Shown here in pieces: positions 48,920-59,021 of a stretch of 64,000 nucleotides of DNA. Under the pieces are notes generated by a model. That model was not told the origin of the DNA. It worked only from the letters and a program-made list of their open reading frames with translations, and searched no databases. How positions within the stretch are numbered: the first letter of the stretch is position 1; each line of letters begins with the position of its first letter. This DNA is from Nautilus pompilius (lineage: Eukaryota > Mollusca > Cephalopoda > Nautilida > Nautilidae). Location: assembly GCA_018389105.1 (NCBI GenBank), contig JACATO010001731.1, positions 19,696-83,695 of the forward strand, in the 5' to 3' direction. The position numbers and the translations under genes are program-made.

Positions 48920-49426
48920 GAGTTGGGGTGTGTGTGTTAGGTTGGGGGTGTGTGTGTGTGTTAGGTGGGGTTGTGTGTGTTAGGTTGGGGTGTGTGTGTG
49001 TGTTAGGTTGGGGGTGTGTTAGGATGGGGTGTGTGTGTGTGTTAGGTTGGGGTGTGTGTGTGTGTTAGGTTGGGGTGTGTGTGTGTGTTAGGTTGGGGTG
49101 TGTGTGTTAGGTTGGGGTGTGTTAATTTGGGGTGTGTGTGTGTTAGGTTGGGGGTGTGTGTTAGGTTGGGGGGTGTGTGTTAGGTTGGGGTGTGTTAATT
49201 TGGGGTGTGTGTGTGTTAGGTTGGGGTGTGTGTGTTAGGTTGGGGGGTGTGTTAGGTGGGGTGTGTGTGTTAGGTTGGGGGGTGTGTGTTAGGTTGGGGG
49301 GTGTGTGTTAGGTTGGGGTGTGTTAATTTGGGGTTGTGTGTGTTTAGTTTGGGGGTGTGTGTTAAGTTGGGGTGTGTGTGTGTTAGGTTGGGTGTGTGTG
49401 TTAGGTTGGGGTGTGTGTGTTAACTT

Positions 49427-49501
<75 letters not shown>

Positions 49502-49574
49502 GGTTGGGAAGTGTGTGTGGTTAGGTTGAGTTGTGTGTGTGTTAGGTTAGGGTGTGTGTGTGTGTGTGTGTGTT
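48920..49574. repeat. Telomere-like G-rich satellite, A copy
   Basis: Tandem array of units of about 16-21 bp, consensus TTAGGTTGGGGTGTGTG on the plus strand, with variants TTAATTTGGGG and TTAGGTTAGGG-like units and a pure (TG)n run of about 34 repeats at 49,430-49,499. It is not the simple TTAGGG repeat of molluscan telomeres. It lies between the 3' region of LINE A and that element's poly(A) tract. The TG run can in principle adopt Z-DNA and the GGGG runs could support G-quadruplexes. Confidence 0.9.
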
Positions 49575-49930
49575 AGATTGCGAGCTGGGTCAGTTCCACG
49601 ACCGGCCGTCTCAGCTGTTTATAAGTGAGTTCTTATTTCGGCCTATTTGTTTTGTTTGATTGTACCTCAACCTAGCGAGAGCAGCGGGCTACCCAACTCC
49701 TTCGTATTGCACGCAGGAGGGGTAGGTTTCTCCTGGCTGGACTCTCTAAGACAGAGTTGTCTCTCTGTATGTCCTTGTTCTGAAGGGATGGTTTGGGCCA
49801 CTGTTTATTTTTCAAGTTTCCAAATGGAAGTATGGGATGGGAAGAGATCTGTTTGTATTTTTGCGGGGTGATGGATGGAGACATGTTCTCCCTCCGTTTT
49901 CGGTCTTTATTTCAGTCCTCCCTCGTGGAG

Positions 49931-50030
49931 GACCAGAGGCTCCCTAGCTGATGTTGTTGGTAAAAACAGGAGGTCTTTATGACCCCTGCTTTACTCCCAC
50001 GTGGGGGGACCAGAGGCTCCCTAGCTGATG
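49931..50030 (-). repeat. 77-bp 3' region repeat, single period (LINE A)
   Basis: CCAGAGGCTCCCTAGCTG occurs at 49,933 and again at 50,010, 77 bp apart, so A has one full period of the repeat that is amplified about ten-fold in LINE B. Confidence 0.85.
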
Positions 50031-50731
50031 GTGAAGCCAGGAAGTAGCTCGTCCGCTGTGGTGATTGTCATCACAGCAGCCGAAGCCCCATCCCACACCA
50101 CTTTAAATCTCTGTCGGCTGTTATATGGACTTTTGTGTGTGGATTCAAACGGAGAAGGAATCGTGGTTAGTCCATGGGAGATTATTTGGGATGGAGAACT
50201 TTATAAATAAATAGAGGCTTACACTGAAGACGAGGGGAGGGGGTTGGGATGTTTAATAATATTGTTTTAAAGTAAGTTAAAAATTAATGTTACAAAAGAT
50301 TGGTTATAATGATAATGAAGTTACTTACGAAATTTATTATATAATTGAAAGGTAAGAACTCTCGGTAGAGAGTTAGTATGTTCTACATAGAAGGATTTAT
50401 TAGATAATAATAATTCCTAAGTAGTTGATTATTAAGAATTAAAGTACAAGTTAAAGTATGCATATTGAAGACGAAAGAGAAGGGGGATAGAAGAAGGGAG
50501 GAAGGAAGGAAGGAGGAAGGTGAGATTCTTCTGTTTCAGGAAGCTAGAATGACTTCATCTGAAAGAAAAGCAATTGAATTAGACAGTGGAAGGGAAAGGG
50601 TTGACTCAGAGAGGTCGGTCTAAGCTAATACTTGAGGTTGGTGATATATTTGTAATTGATTGTTTGTATTGATGTATCCTAGGGTATTATCAGTTAGCCA
50701 AGTGGATGAGCAGGTTAGTCTGTCTTTGATA

Positions 50732-53279
50732 CTAGATTTCATGGCTGTATATTTTTGTTGTAACCAATTGGTCACGTGGTTTTGTTGAGGTAGGCTGACC
50801 GCCTTCCGGCCACCCCAGGCTGTCCGCTGAGCGGTGAAGACCAGGAAGTTCCAAAGACGGTCCTTTTTGGTTCTGTTGTTAAGACCAAAGATGCGCCGGA
50901 ACGAAGTAAGTCTGTTCTGGGGACTCTTAATTTTGAAGATCAGATCACCATAGTTCTATGTTCATCGGACAGGAGAACAAGCGATGGATTGCCGTCTCGT
51001 CCTCCTCGTGACAGGCGAGGCATTTGGGGAGTTTATTGGGAGGACAATCCTGAGTAATTTCCAGTGTATGTCAGATGTGTATCCGTCCACGAGACGATTA
51101 GCGGAGCTAGTCCAAATCCTGTCCCGTGGAAGTGTTCCTGGATTAAGGGTACCTTCCCACCTCCTCCTATCATCCGCTTCCTCGATGGGTCGTGACGACA
51201 GGAAGAGGTAGATGTCTCGTTGGGATAATCTGTCTAGATCGATTTTAGTGTCTCCTAAGCTGACTCGGTTATCTGCTCCTATAGAGATGTTGCAGCTAAT
51301 CCAGTGTCGTAGGGCGGTCGTGTGGTAGTCGGTTAGTAAGTTTTCTGTGCTCTATATAGTTTTAGTTTGTTAGTGAGAACATCGACCCCGTCGAGGGTAT
51401 CGAATGCTTTCGCTAAACGGGTGATGAGGAGTTCTTGCCGTCTTGGTCTATCGTTTACCGTTCTTATGATATCTGTTATGTTTAGTACTTGTTGAGCACC
51501 TGTTTCGCTCTCTAGGTTTATGAGGCTTAAACCTCCTTGGCTCCGAGGGAGTCTAGTTATCTGTTTATTGGCCAGGTGCTTGCGCCCCTGTCACAGTAAC
51601 CGATTTATCTCGGCTCTATGGAGGAGGGCGCCCAGCCTGGCATCCCTATTATTTTAGATTTATAGTAAATTTTGGGTGCTAGACAGGTGTTGACTAATTC
51701 TGTTTTAGTGAAGAAGGAAAGGTTCGGCGATTACCATGCAGTTAGTAAAGCATTGACTTCATTAATTACAGGTTGCCAGTTATCATGCTGCGTGTTAGTG
51801 AGACTGTTGACTGGGAAGTAGATTCCCAGTAGCCTGATTTTGTCTTCCGCCCAGTTGATGGTGTATTTACGCAGGGGCTTTTGATTGCCCCCGAGCCATG
51901 CTGCTGTGGTTTTCTTTCGGTTGATTTTTGCCCCAGAGGCTTTCTCATATACCTCTACGGCTTTGAATGTTGCGTCCAAGCTGGCCGCATCTTTTATCAG
52001 GAGGGTGGTATCATCAGCGTATTGCTGAATCTTGATACCACTGATCCCCCTGATTGTTGGTGTACTTCTGATGCAGTCAGAACATACAGCATGGCACTCA
52101 GGGGACACCCCTGCCTGATTCCTCTTGTTGGGTGGATAGACGAAGACAGGAATTCGTTTTGGTAGATATTGGTAATTGGATTGGTTTGGAAGAGCCTAAC
52201 AAAAGTTTATGAAATACTCTCCGAAGCCAAGTTTTTATAAGAAAATTCCAGTCTACCCTATCAAAGTCTTTTTTCTGATCTATGGCTAGCATCATTCCTA
52301 TGGAATTTTACTTGTCTAGCCTACTTGTAATTTCTCTGAACAGTTGAAGTGTATTGGTAATATTTCTTCCTGGAACTGAACAGGTCTGATCTGCACTAGT
52401 AACTTTATGCATAACTTTGGCTAGCCTAATTGCTAGAGTCTTAGCTATGATTTTATAATCGCTATTTAAGAGACTGATGGGTCTCCAGTTATCCAAGTAC
52501 TCCGTGTCGCCCCCCTTCGGTAGCAGGACGACAGTGGCAATACGTTGGCTTTCTGAGAGCACCCCCTACAATATGCACTATTCGCAATCATTGTCAGATC
52601 TCCTGCTAGGAGATATTCAAATCTCTTATAGAATTCAGGCGTAAGGCCATCATTTCCTGGGACTTTGTCTTTATTTGAAGCCCTAATGGCTTGTTTTATT
52701 TCTTGGATAGTTATGGGACCTTCGAAGAGCTCGGCATCTAGGGGGTCTAGTTTATCTTCTAGACACGCCAAGATTTCGTCCTGGGCTATGGAACAGGTGT
52801 CTTCGCTATTGTATAAGTCGCTATAATACCGAGTTTCTTCCTGAATAATATCCTCTATGTCAGTTAACACGCGGCCTTCCTTAGTTTTGAGTTTATTAAT
52901 AGACTTATTTTCTGCCTTAGATTTCTCTAAACCACAGAAAGACATTCTATTTCCCTCGCCATTCATGGCCGGTACTCGGGCCCTAATTCTAGCGACCTCT
53001 GTTTTGTTATTTGTGTGTGGATGGCTTTGATTTTCTTTGTTCTATTTATTCCTGAAGCGGCCTTGTTTAGTTCTAGATTTAGTTCTACTTTTAACTTATT
53101 CTCTAAGTACTCTCTATACGCATTTCGTGCCTGACAATATCTTATGCCAATATCCTTAAGTTTAACCTCACCTATGTCCCACCACACCTGGGGGTCTTCA
53201 AACTCATCCCGGCGAAGTGACCATTGTTCCCAGAAACTCTGTACGCTTCAACATATTCTGTCTGACTCAGTCAGAATAG
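50732..53279 (-). pseudogene. LINE A ORF2 remnant (reverse transcriptase)
   Basis: In minus-strand order: linker helix region (53,187-52,963); RT start with SNKDKVPGNDGL (52,966-52,466); WRPISLLNSDYK (52,562-52,308); IDQKKDFDRVDW, the motif A region (52,295 onward); YADD, motif C, at 52,021-52,010; then the L1/Tx1-style C-terminal region with RLPRSQGG-type and CxxC...H...C sequence, ending near 50,732. Compared with LINE C it has frameshifts, a TAA after SRLDK, a TAA after LLTAW, and a 19-bp loss between motifs A and C that LINE B does not have. Confidence 0.85.
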
Positions 53280-53294
53280 TATAGCGAGACATCT

Positions 53295-53348
53295 CACGAC
53301 TTATCTCCCTTACCAGATCGGTTCTCACTGCCGGAGCGCTTAAAACTT
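53295..53348. repeat. Direct repeat flanking LINE A, right copy
   Basis: Partner of 48,837-48,889. About 15 bp of extra sequence separates it from the first base that aligns with LINE C, which could be filler or 5' sequence of the element. Confidence 0.6.
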
Positions 53349-53685
53349 AGCGAGACTTCTCTCCGTGTGTGGCATTTACTTAAAAATGGACAAAGGTAAA
53401 TACAGAATAGTCCACAAACAGACAAAGAAGTAGAATAAACAGTCCTGGGGGCACTGCAAACTTGGCAAAAGTCTGCTATGGGGTCGATCCCTGATCCCTC
53501 CTGTTAACGTAGTTCAACAAGTCAGATTCTTGCGCGCAAAATGGCGAACTACTGACTGGCAGATCCTCAGAAGACTTCGGCAAAGTTGACAAAATAATAT
53601 CAGAGCTAAAAATATAAAAACACAAGAAAAGATATATATTATGATACGTTTTTACCCAACAGATTTTTTTTTGTTTCATACACCT
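53349..53685. other. Unique spacer between LINEs A and B
   Basis: About 340 bp with no gene or repeat recognised. It is the centre of the A/B inverted arrangement together with the 5' part of LINE A. Confidence 0.6.
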
Positions 53686-55427
53686 CTTAAATAGCGATTA
53701 TAAAATCATAGCTAAGACTCTAGCAACTAGGCTAGCCAGAGTTATGGATAAAGTTACTAGTGCAGATCAGACCTGTTCAGTTCCAGGAAGAAATATTACC
53801 AATACACTTCAACTGTTCAGAGAAATTACAAGTAGGCTAGACAAGTAAAATTCCATAGGAATGATGCTAGCCATAGATCACAAAAAAGCCTTTGATAGGG
53901 TAGACTGGAATTTTCTTATAAAAACTTGGCTTCGGAGAGTATTTCATAAACTTTGTTAGGCTCTTCCAAACCAATCCAATTACCAATATCTACCAAAACG
54001 AATTCCTGTCTTCGTCTATCCACCCAACAAGAGGAATCAGGCAGGGGTGTCCCCTGAGTGCCATGCTGTATGTTCTGACTGCAGAACCGCTGGCCGCCCT
54101 GATCAGAAGTACACCAACAATCAGGGGGATCAGTGGTATCAAGATTCAGCAATACGCTGATGATACCACCCTCCTGATAAAAGATGCGTTCAAAGCCCTA
54201 GAGGTATATGAGAAAGCCTCTGTGGCAAAAATCAACCGAAAAGAAACCCACGCAGCATGGCTCGGGGGCAATCAAAAGCCCCTGCGTAAATACACCATCA
54301 ACTGGGCGGAAGACAAAATCAGGCTACTGGGAATCTACTTCCCAGTCAACAGTCTCACTAACACGCAGCATGATAACTGGCAACCTGTAATTAATGAAGT
54401 CAATGCTTTACTAACTGCATGGTAATGGCCGCCGAACCTTTCCTTCTTCACTAAAACAGAATTAGTCAACACCTGTCTAGCACCCAAAATTTACTATAAA
54501 TCTAAAATAATAGGGATGCCAGGCTGGGCGCCCTCCTCCATAGAGCCGAGATAAATCGGTTACTGTGGCACGGGCGCAAGCACCTGGCCAATAAACAGAT
54601 AACTAGACTCCCTCGGAGCCAAGGAGGCTTAAGCCTCATAAACCTAGAGAGCGAAACAGGTGCTCAACAAGTACTAAACATAACAGATATCATAAGAACG
54701 GTAAACGATAGACCAAGACGGCAAGAACTCCTCATCACCCGTTTAGCGAAAGCATTCGATACCCTCGACGGGGTCGATGTTCTCACTAACAAACTAAAAC
54801 TATACAGAGCACAGAAAAACTTACTAACCGACTACCACACGACCGCCCTACGACACTGGATTAGCTGCAACATCTCTATAGGAGCAGATAACCGAGTCAG
54901 CTTAGGAGACACTAAAATCGATCTAGACAGATTATCCCAACGAGACATCTACCTCTTCCTGTCGTCACGACCCATCGAGGAAGCGGATGATAGGAGGAGG
55001 TGGGAAGGTACCCTTAATCCAGGAACACTTCCACGGGACAGGATTTGGACTAGCTCCGCTAATCGTCTCGTGGACGGATACACATCTGACATACACTGGA
55101 AATTACTCAGGATTGTCCTCCCAATAAACTCCCCCAAATGCCTCGCCTGTCACGAGGAGGACGAGACGGCAATCCATCGCTTGTTCTCCTGTCCGATGAA
55201 TATAGAACTATGGTGATCTGATCTTCAAAATTAAGAGTCCCCCAGAACAGACTTACTTCGTTCCGGCGCATCTTTGGTCTTACAACAGAACCAAAAAGGA
55301 CCGTCTTTGGAACTTCCTGGTCTTCACCGCTCAGCGGATAGCCTGGGGTGGCCGGAAGGCGGTCAGCCTACCTCAACAAAACCACGTGACCAATTGGTTC
55401 AACAAAAATTACAGCCATGAAATCTAG
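53686..55427 (+). pseudogene. LINE B ORF2 remnant (reverse transcriptase)
   Basis: SLLNSDYKIIAKTL at the start, then KKAFDRVDW (motif A), YADD at 54,153-54,164, and a long open stretch from about 54,540 to 55,217. That stretch has GRKHLANKQITRLPRSQGG, DIHWKLLRIVLP and a CLACHE...H...C zinc-knuckle-like end. It shares the SRLDK-stop and LLTAW-stop with LINE A but keeps the 19 bp that A lost. It has instead lost 18 bp (six codons) after KDA, which A retains. Non-functional. Confidence 0.85.
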
Positions 55428-56123
55428 TATCAAAGACAGACTAACTGCTCATTCACTTGGCTAATTGATACTGCCCTAGGATACACCAATACAAACAATC
55501 AATTACAAATATCACACCAACCTCAAGTATTAGCTTAGACCGACCTCTCTGAGTCAACCCTTTCCCTTCCACTGTCTAATTCAATTGCTTTTCTTTCAGA
55601 TGAAGTCATTCTACCTTCCTGAAACAGAAGAATCTCACCTTCCTTCCTTCCTTCCATCCTTTTCTCTCCCCTTTCTCTTTCGTCTTCAATATGCATACTT
55701 TAACTGGTACTTTAATTCTTAATAATCAACTACTTAGGAATATTATTATCTAATAAATCCTTCTATGTAGAACATACTAACTCTCTACCGAGAGTTCTTA
55801 CCTTTCAATTATATAATAAATTTCGTAAGTAACTTCATTATCATTATAACCCAATCTTTTGTAACATTAATTTTTAACTTACTTTAAAACAATATTATTA
55901 AACATCCCAACCCCCTCCCCTCGTCTTCAGTGTAAGCCTCTATTTATTTATAAAGTTCTCCATCCCAATAATCTCCCATGGACTAACCACGATTCCTTCT
56001 CCGTTTGAATCCACACACAAAAGTCCATAAACAGCCGACAGAGATTTAAAGTGGTGTGGGATGGGGCTTCGGCTGCTGTGATGACAATCACCACAGCGGA
56101 CGAGCTACTTCCTGGCTTCACCA
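55428..56123 (+). other. LINE B 3' untranslated region, proximal part
   Basis: Noncoding, reverse-complementary to 50,030-50,731 of LINE A. Includes a TTCC/CCTT simple repeat near 55,638-55,660 that corresponds to the GGAA tract at 50,495-50,520. Confidence 0.8.
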
Positions 56124-56905
56124 TCAGCTAGGGAGCCTCTGGTCCCCCTACGTGGGAGTAAAGCAGGGGTCATAAAGACCTCCTGTTTTACCAACAACAT
56201 CAGGGAGCCTCTGGTCCCCCTACGTGGGAGTAAAGCAGGGGTCATAAAGACCTCCTGTTTTTACCAACAACATCAGCTAGGGAGCCTCTGGTCCCCCTAC
56301 GTGGAGTAAAGCAGGGGTCATAAAGACCTCTGTTTTTACCAACAACATCAGCTAGGGAGCGTCTGGTCCCCCTACGTGGGAGTAAAGCAGGGGTCATAAA
56401 GACCTCCTGTTTTTACCAACAACATCAGCTAGGGAGCCTCTGGTCCCCCACGAGATTATAGCAGGGGTCATAAAGACCTCCTGTTTTTACCAACAAAATC
56501 AGCTAGGGAGCGTCTGGTCCCCCTACGTGGGAGTAAAGCAGGGGTCATAAAGACCTCCTGTTTTTACCACCAACAACATCAGCTAGGGAGCGTCTGTCCC
56601 CATACGTGGGAGTAAAGCAGGGGTCATAAAGACCTCCTGTTTTTACCAACAACATCAGCTAGGGAGCGTCTGGTCCCCCTACGTGGGAGTAAAGCAGGGG
56701 TCATAAAGACCTCCTGTTTTTACCAACAACATCAGCTAGGGAGCCTCTGGTCCCCCACGTGGGGGTAAAGCAGGGGTCATAAAGACCTCCTGTTTTTACC
56801 AACAACATCAGCTAGGGAGCCTCTGGTCCCCCTACGAGGGAGTAAAGCAGGGGTCATAAAGACCTCCTGTTTTTACCAACAACATCAGCTAGGGAGCCTC
56901 TGGTT
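56124..56905 (+). repeat. 77-bp minisatellite in the LINE B 3' region
   Basis: Ten periods of about 77 bp, each opening CAGCTAGGGAGCCTCTGG and containing AGGGGTCATAAAGACCTCCT, then a final partial copy at 56,885. Periods differ by a few substitutions and small indels. The GGTC-ATAAA-GACC core can form a short hairpin in every period. LINE A has one period and LINE C has none at the matching place (58,391). Confidence 0.95.
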
Positions 56906-57251
56906 CCCTCCACGAGGGAGGACTGAAATAAAGACCGAAAACGGAGGGAGAAATGTCTCCATCCATCACCCCCGCAAAAAGACAAACAGATCTCTTCCCA
57001 TCCCATACTTCCATTTGAAATTTGAGAAATAAACAGTGGCCCAAACTCCCCTCTCAGTTCAAGGACACACAGAGAGAAAACTCTGTTGTAGAGGTCCAGC
57101 CAGGAGAAACCTCCCCGCCTGCGTGCAATACGAAGGAGTTGGGCAGCCCGCTGCTCTCGCTAGGTGGGGAAACATTCACACAACACACAGGTCGAAATGA
57201 GGCCTCACTCGTAAACAGCTGTGGCGGCCGCTTCGGGAACAGACCCAGCGC

Positions 57252-57879
57252 GCAACCTAACACACACACACACACACACACCCCAACCTCCACACCACTT
57301 CCCCAACTTAACACACACCAACCCAACCCCCTTAACACACACACCACGAAACTTCACACACACCACACACACACCAACTTAAACACACCACCCCAACCAA
57401 CACACACACCCTAACTTAACACACACCCCCCAACCCTAAACACACACACACAACCCCAACTAACACACACACTTCCCCCCAACTAACACACACACACCCT
57501 AACCTAACACACACACCCCCAACCTAACACACACACACCCTAACCTAACACAACACACACCAACTTCACACACACACCCCAACCTAAACACACACCCCTA
57601 ACTTCACACACACACACCACACCCCAACCTAACACACACACAACTTCACACACACACACAAAACCACACCTAACACACACACCCCAACCTAACACACACA
57701 ACACCCCACCTAACACACACACCCTAACTTCCACACACACCCCAACCTAACACACACACCCCAACTTAACACACACACCCCAACCTAACACACACACCCT
57801 AACTTCACACACACACCCCAACCTAACACACACACCCCAACTTAACACACACACCCCAACCTAACACACACACCCTAAC
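57252..57879. repeat. Telomere-like satellite, B copy
   Basis: Reverse-complement orientation of the A satellite: units of CACACACACCCCAACCTAA with CCCTAACCTAA and CCCTAACTTCA variants. It starts at the same LINE position (CGCAACCTAACACAC; compare CGCAATCTAACACAC read from A) and ends at the poly(T) of LINE C at 57,880. Confidence 0.9.
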
Positions 57880-57898
57880 TTTTTTTTTCTTTTTTTTT

Positions 57899-59021
57899 GG
57901 GGGGGGTGGTGTGATGTAATTGTTATGGCCTGTTTGTTAAGTTTGCAAGTGTATGTGGTGTAGCTGGGTCGGTTCCACCACCGGCCGCCTCAGCTGTTTG
58001 AATGAGGTCTTATTTCGACCTGTATTATTTTTTCTTAATGTTAGTGTACCTCATCCTGGCGAGAGCAGGTGGGCTACCCAACTCCTCCGTAATCTACTAC
58101 GCTCAGGAGGGGTCGGTTTATCCAGGCTGAACCCTCTAGAACAGAGTCTCCTCTCTCTGTGTGTCCTTAAGATTCTAAGGAGGGAGGAGCATTGGGCCGT
58201 TTTTTATTTTTATTAAGTCCAACCGGAGGGGGAGGATAAGGGGGAGGGATCTGTTTTTATTTTGGTTTTATTTTTAATATTCTTTTATAACTGTAAATGG
58301 ATGGAGACGCGATCTCCCGCCGTCTACTTTGATGGATCTCTGTGTTGACAGGCGGTAGCATCCTTATCTTCTTTATCTCCACCGTTGGAGAGCCAGAGGC
58401 TCCCGAGTTAGTGATTAATGAGGGGAAGTAACCCAGCCGACGCGTTGTAGGTCATCGTGCCGGCCAGCGCCCCCCCATTCCCATTCACTTATCTTCGCCA
58501 ACGGCCACGGTGTTGTTTTTATCCGCCTGGGGGGGTGAGTGTGGGTCAGCGCCTGTACTCCGTAAACGGAGACGGAGCAGGTGCTTAGTCCATCTACCGG
58601 GACTCGCAGCTCTGGGTGGGGAAAGTTATAAAGGAAAAGGCTTTGCTCAGGGAAAAATAAAGGTGTTGGGTGGGTTATATCTGGGTGGGTATGGGGTGTA
58701 TTAAGTTAATTATTATTTAAAGTAATTGTCTTTAGTCTAGAGAGTTGAGAAGTGTTTTTTCATACGGGAACAGTAGAAAAATCTTCTCTTTAATAGCTAG
58801 TGTATGTTATGTTCCAGTTCGATATTTTTAGTGCTATTCAGAGTAGGTTTTCTCATTATTTTCTTTCCATTCTGTAAGAAAAGTATTTATTAGCATATAT
58901 TAAGAGACATACAAAGTAGCGTTGATTCAAGGAGGCCTATCAGAAGAAGTTAAGTTAGGAATTAGGTCCTCATTTATTCTAAGTTGATTATCTGGTAGTA
59001 TGTTTCCAAGGGCGCTGTTTA
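57899..59021 (-). other. LINE C 3' untranslated region
   Basis: Shares blocks with the 3' regions of A and B, such as GCTGAGGCGGCCGGTGG near 57,985 and GGGTAGCCCACCTG near 58,080, but with many differences. It has a single copy of the AGAGGCTCCC element at 58,396. Confidence 0.75.

Larger units (their letters stand above)
48895..53279 (-). mobile_element. LINE A: 5'-truncated L1/Tx1-type retrotransposon
   Basis: Minus-strand element. Its 5' end at about 53,279 lies in the endonuclease-RT linker by comparison with LINE C (61,690). It continues through RT and a C-terminal domain to about 50,732. A 3' region follows with one 77-bp period (49,931-50,030), then about 650 bp of G-rich satellite. 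It closes with CACCACACC and an A13 run (T on the plus strand at 48,895-48,907). Flanked by imperfect direct repeats of about 53 bp. ORF2 is broken by frameshifts and stops, so the copy is dead. Confidence 0.85.
53686..57879 (+). mobile_element. LINE B: inverted partner of LINE A
   Basis: Plus-strand element whose sequence from CTCTTAAATAGCG (53,686) onward is the reverse complement of LINE A from about 52,474 downward, at an estimated 95-98% identity. It starts mid-RT, continues through the C-terminal domain to a TAG at 55,425, has a 3' region with a ten-period 77-bp minisatellite, and ends in the same satellite as A. No poly(A) of its own is visible because the satellite runs directly into the poly(A) of LINE C. 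Confidence 0.88.

Noticed and set aside
49305..49502. Open frame of Val-Cys repeats and similar Cys-rich frames at 57,540-57,740
   Set aside because: Produced entirely by TG/CA dinucleotide satellite; no codon structure independent of the repeat.
48920..49574. A true chromosome end
   Set aside because: The array is not a uniform TTAGGG repeat, is bounded on both sides by other DNA, and occurs in two orientations within 9 kb.
56124..56905. CRISPR-like array because of regularly spaced repeats
   Set aside because: The 77-bp period is continuous with no unique spacers, and it lies in a eukaryotic LINE 3' region.
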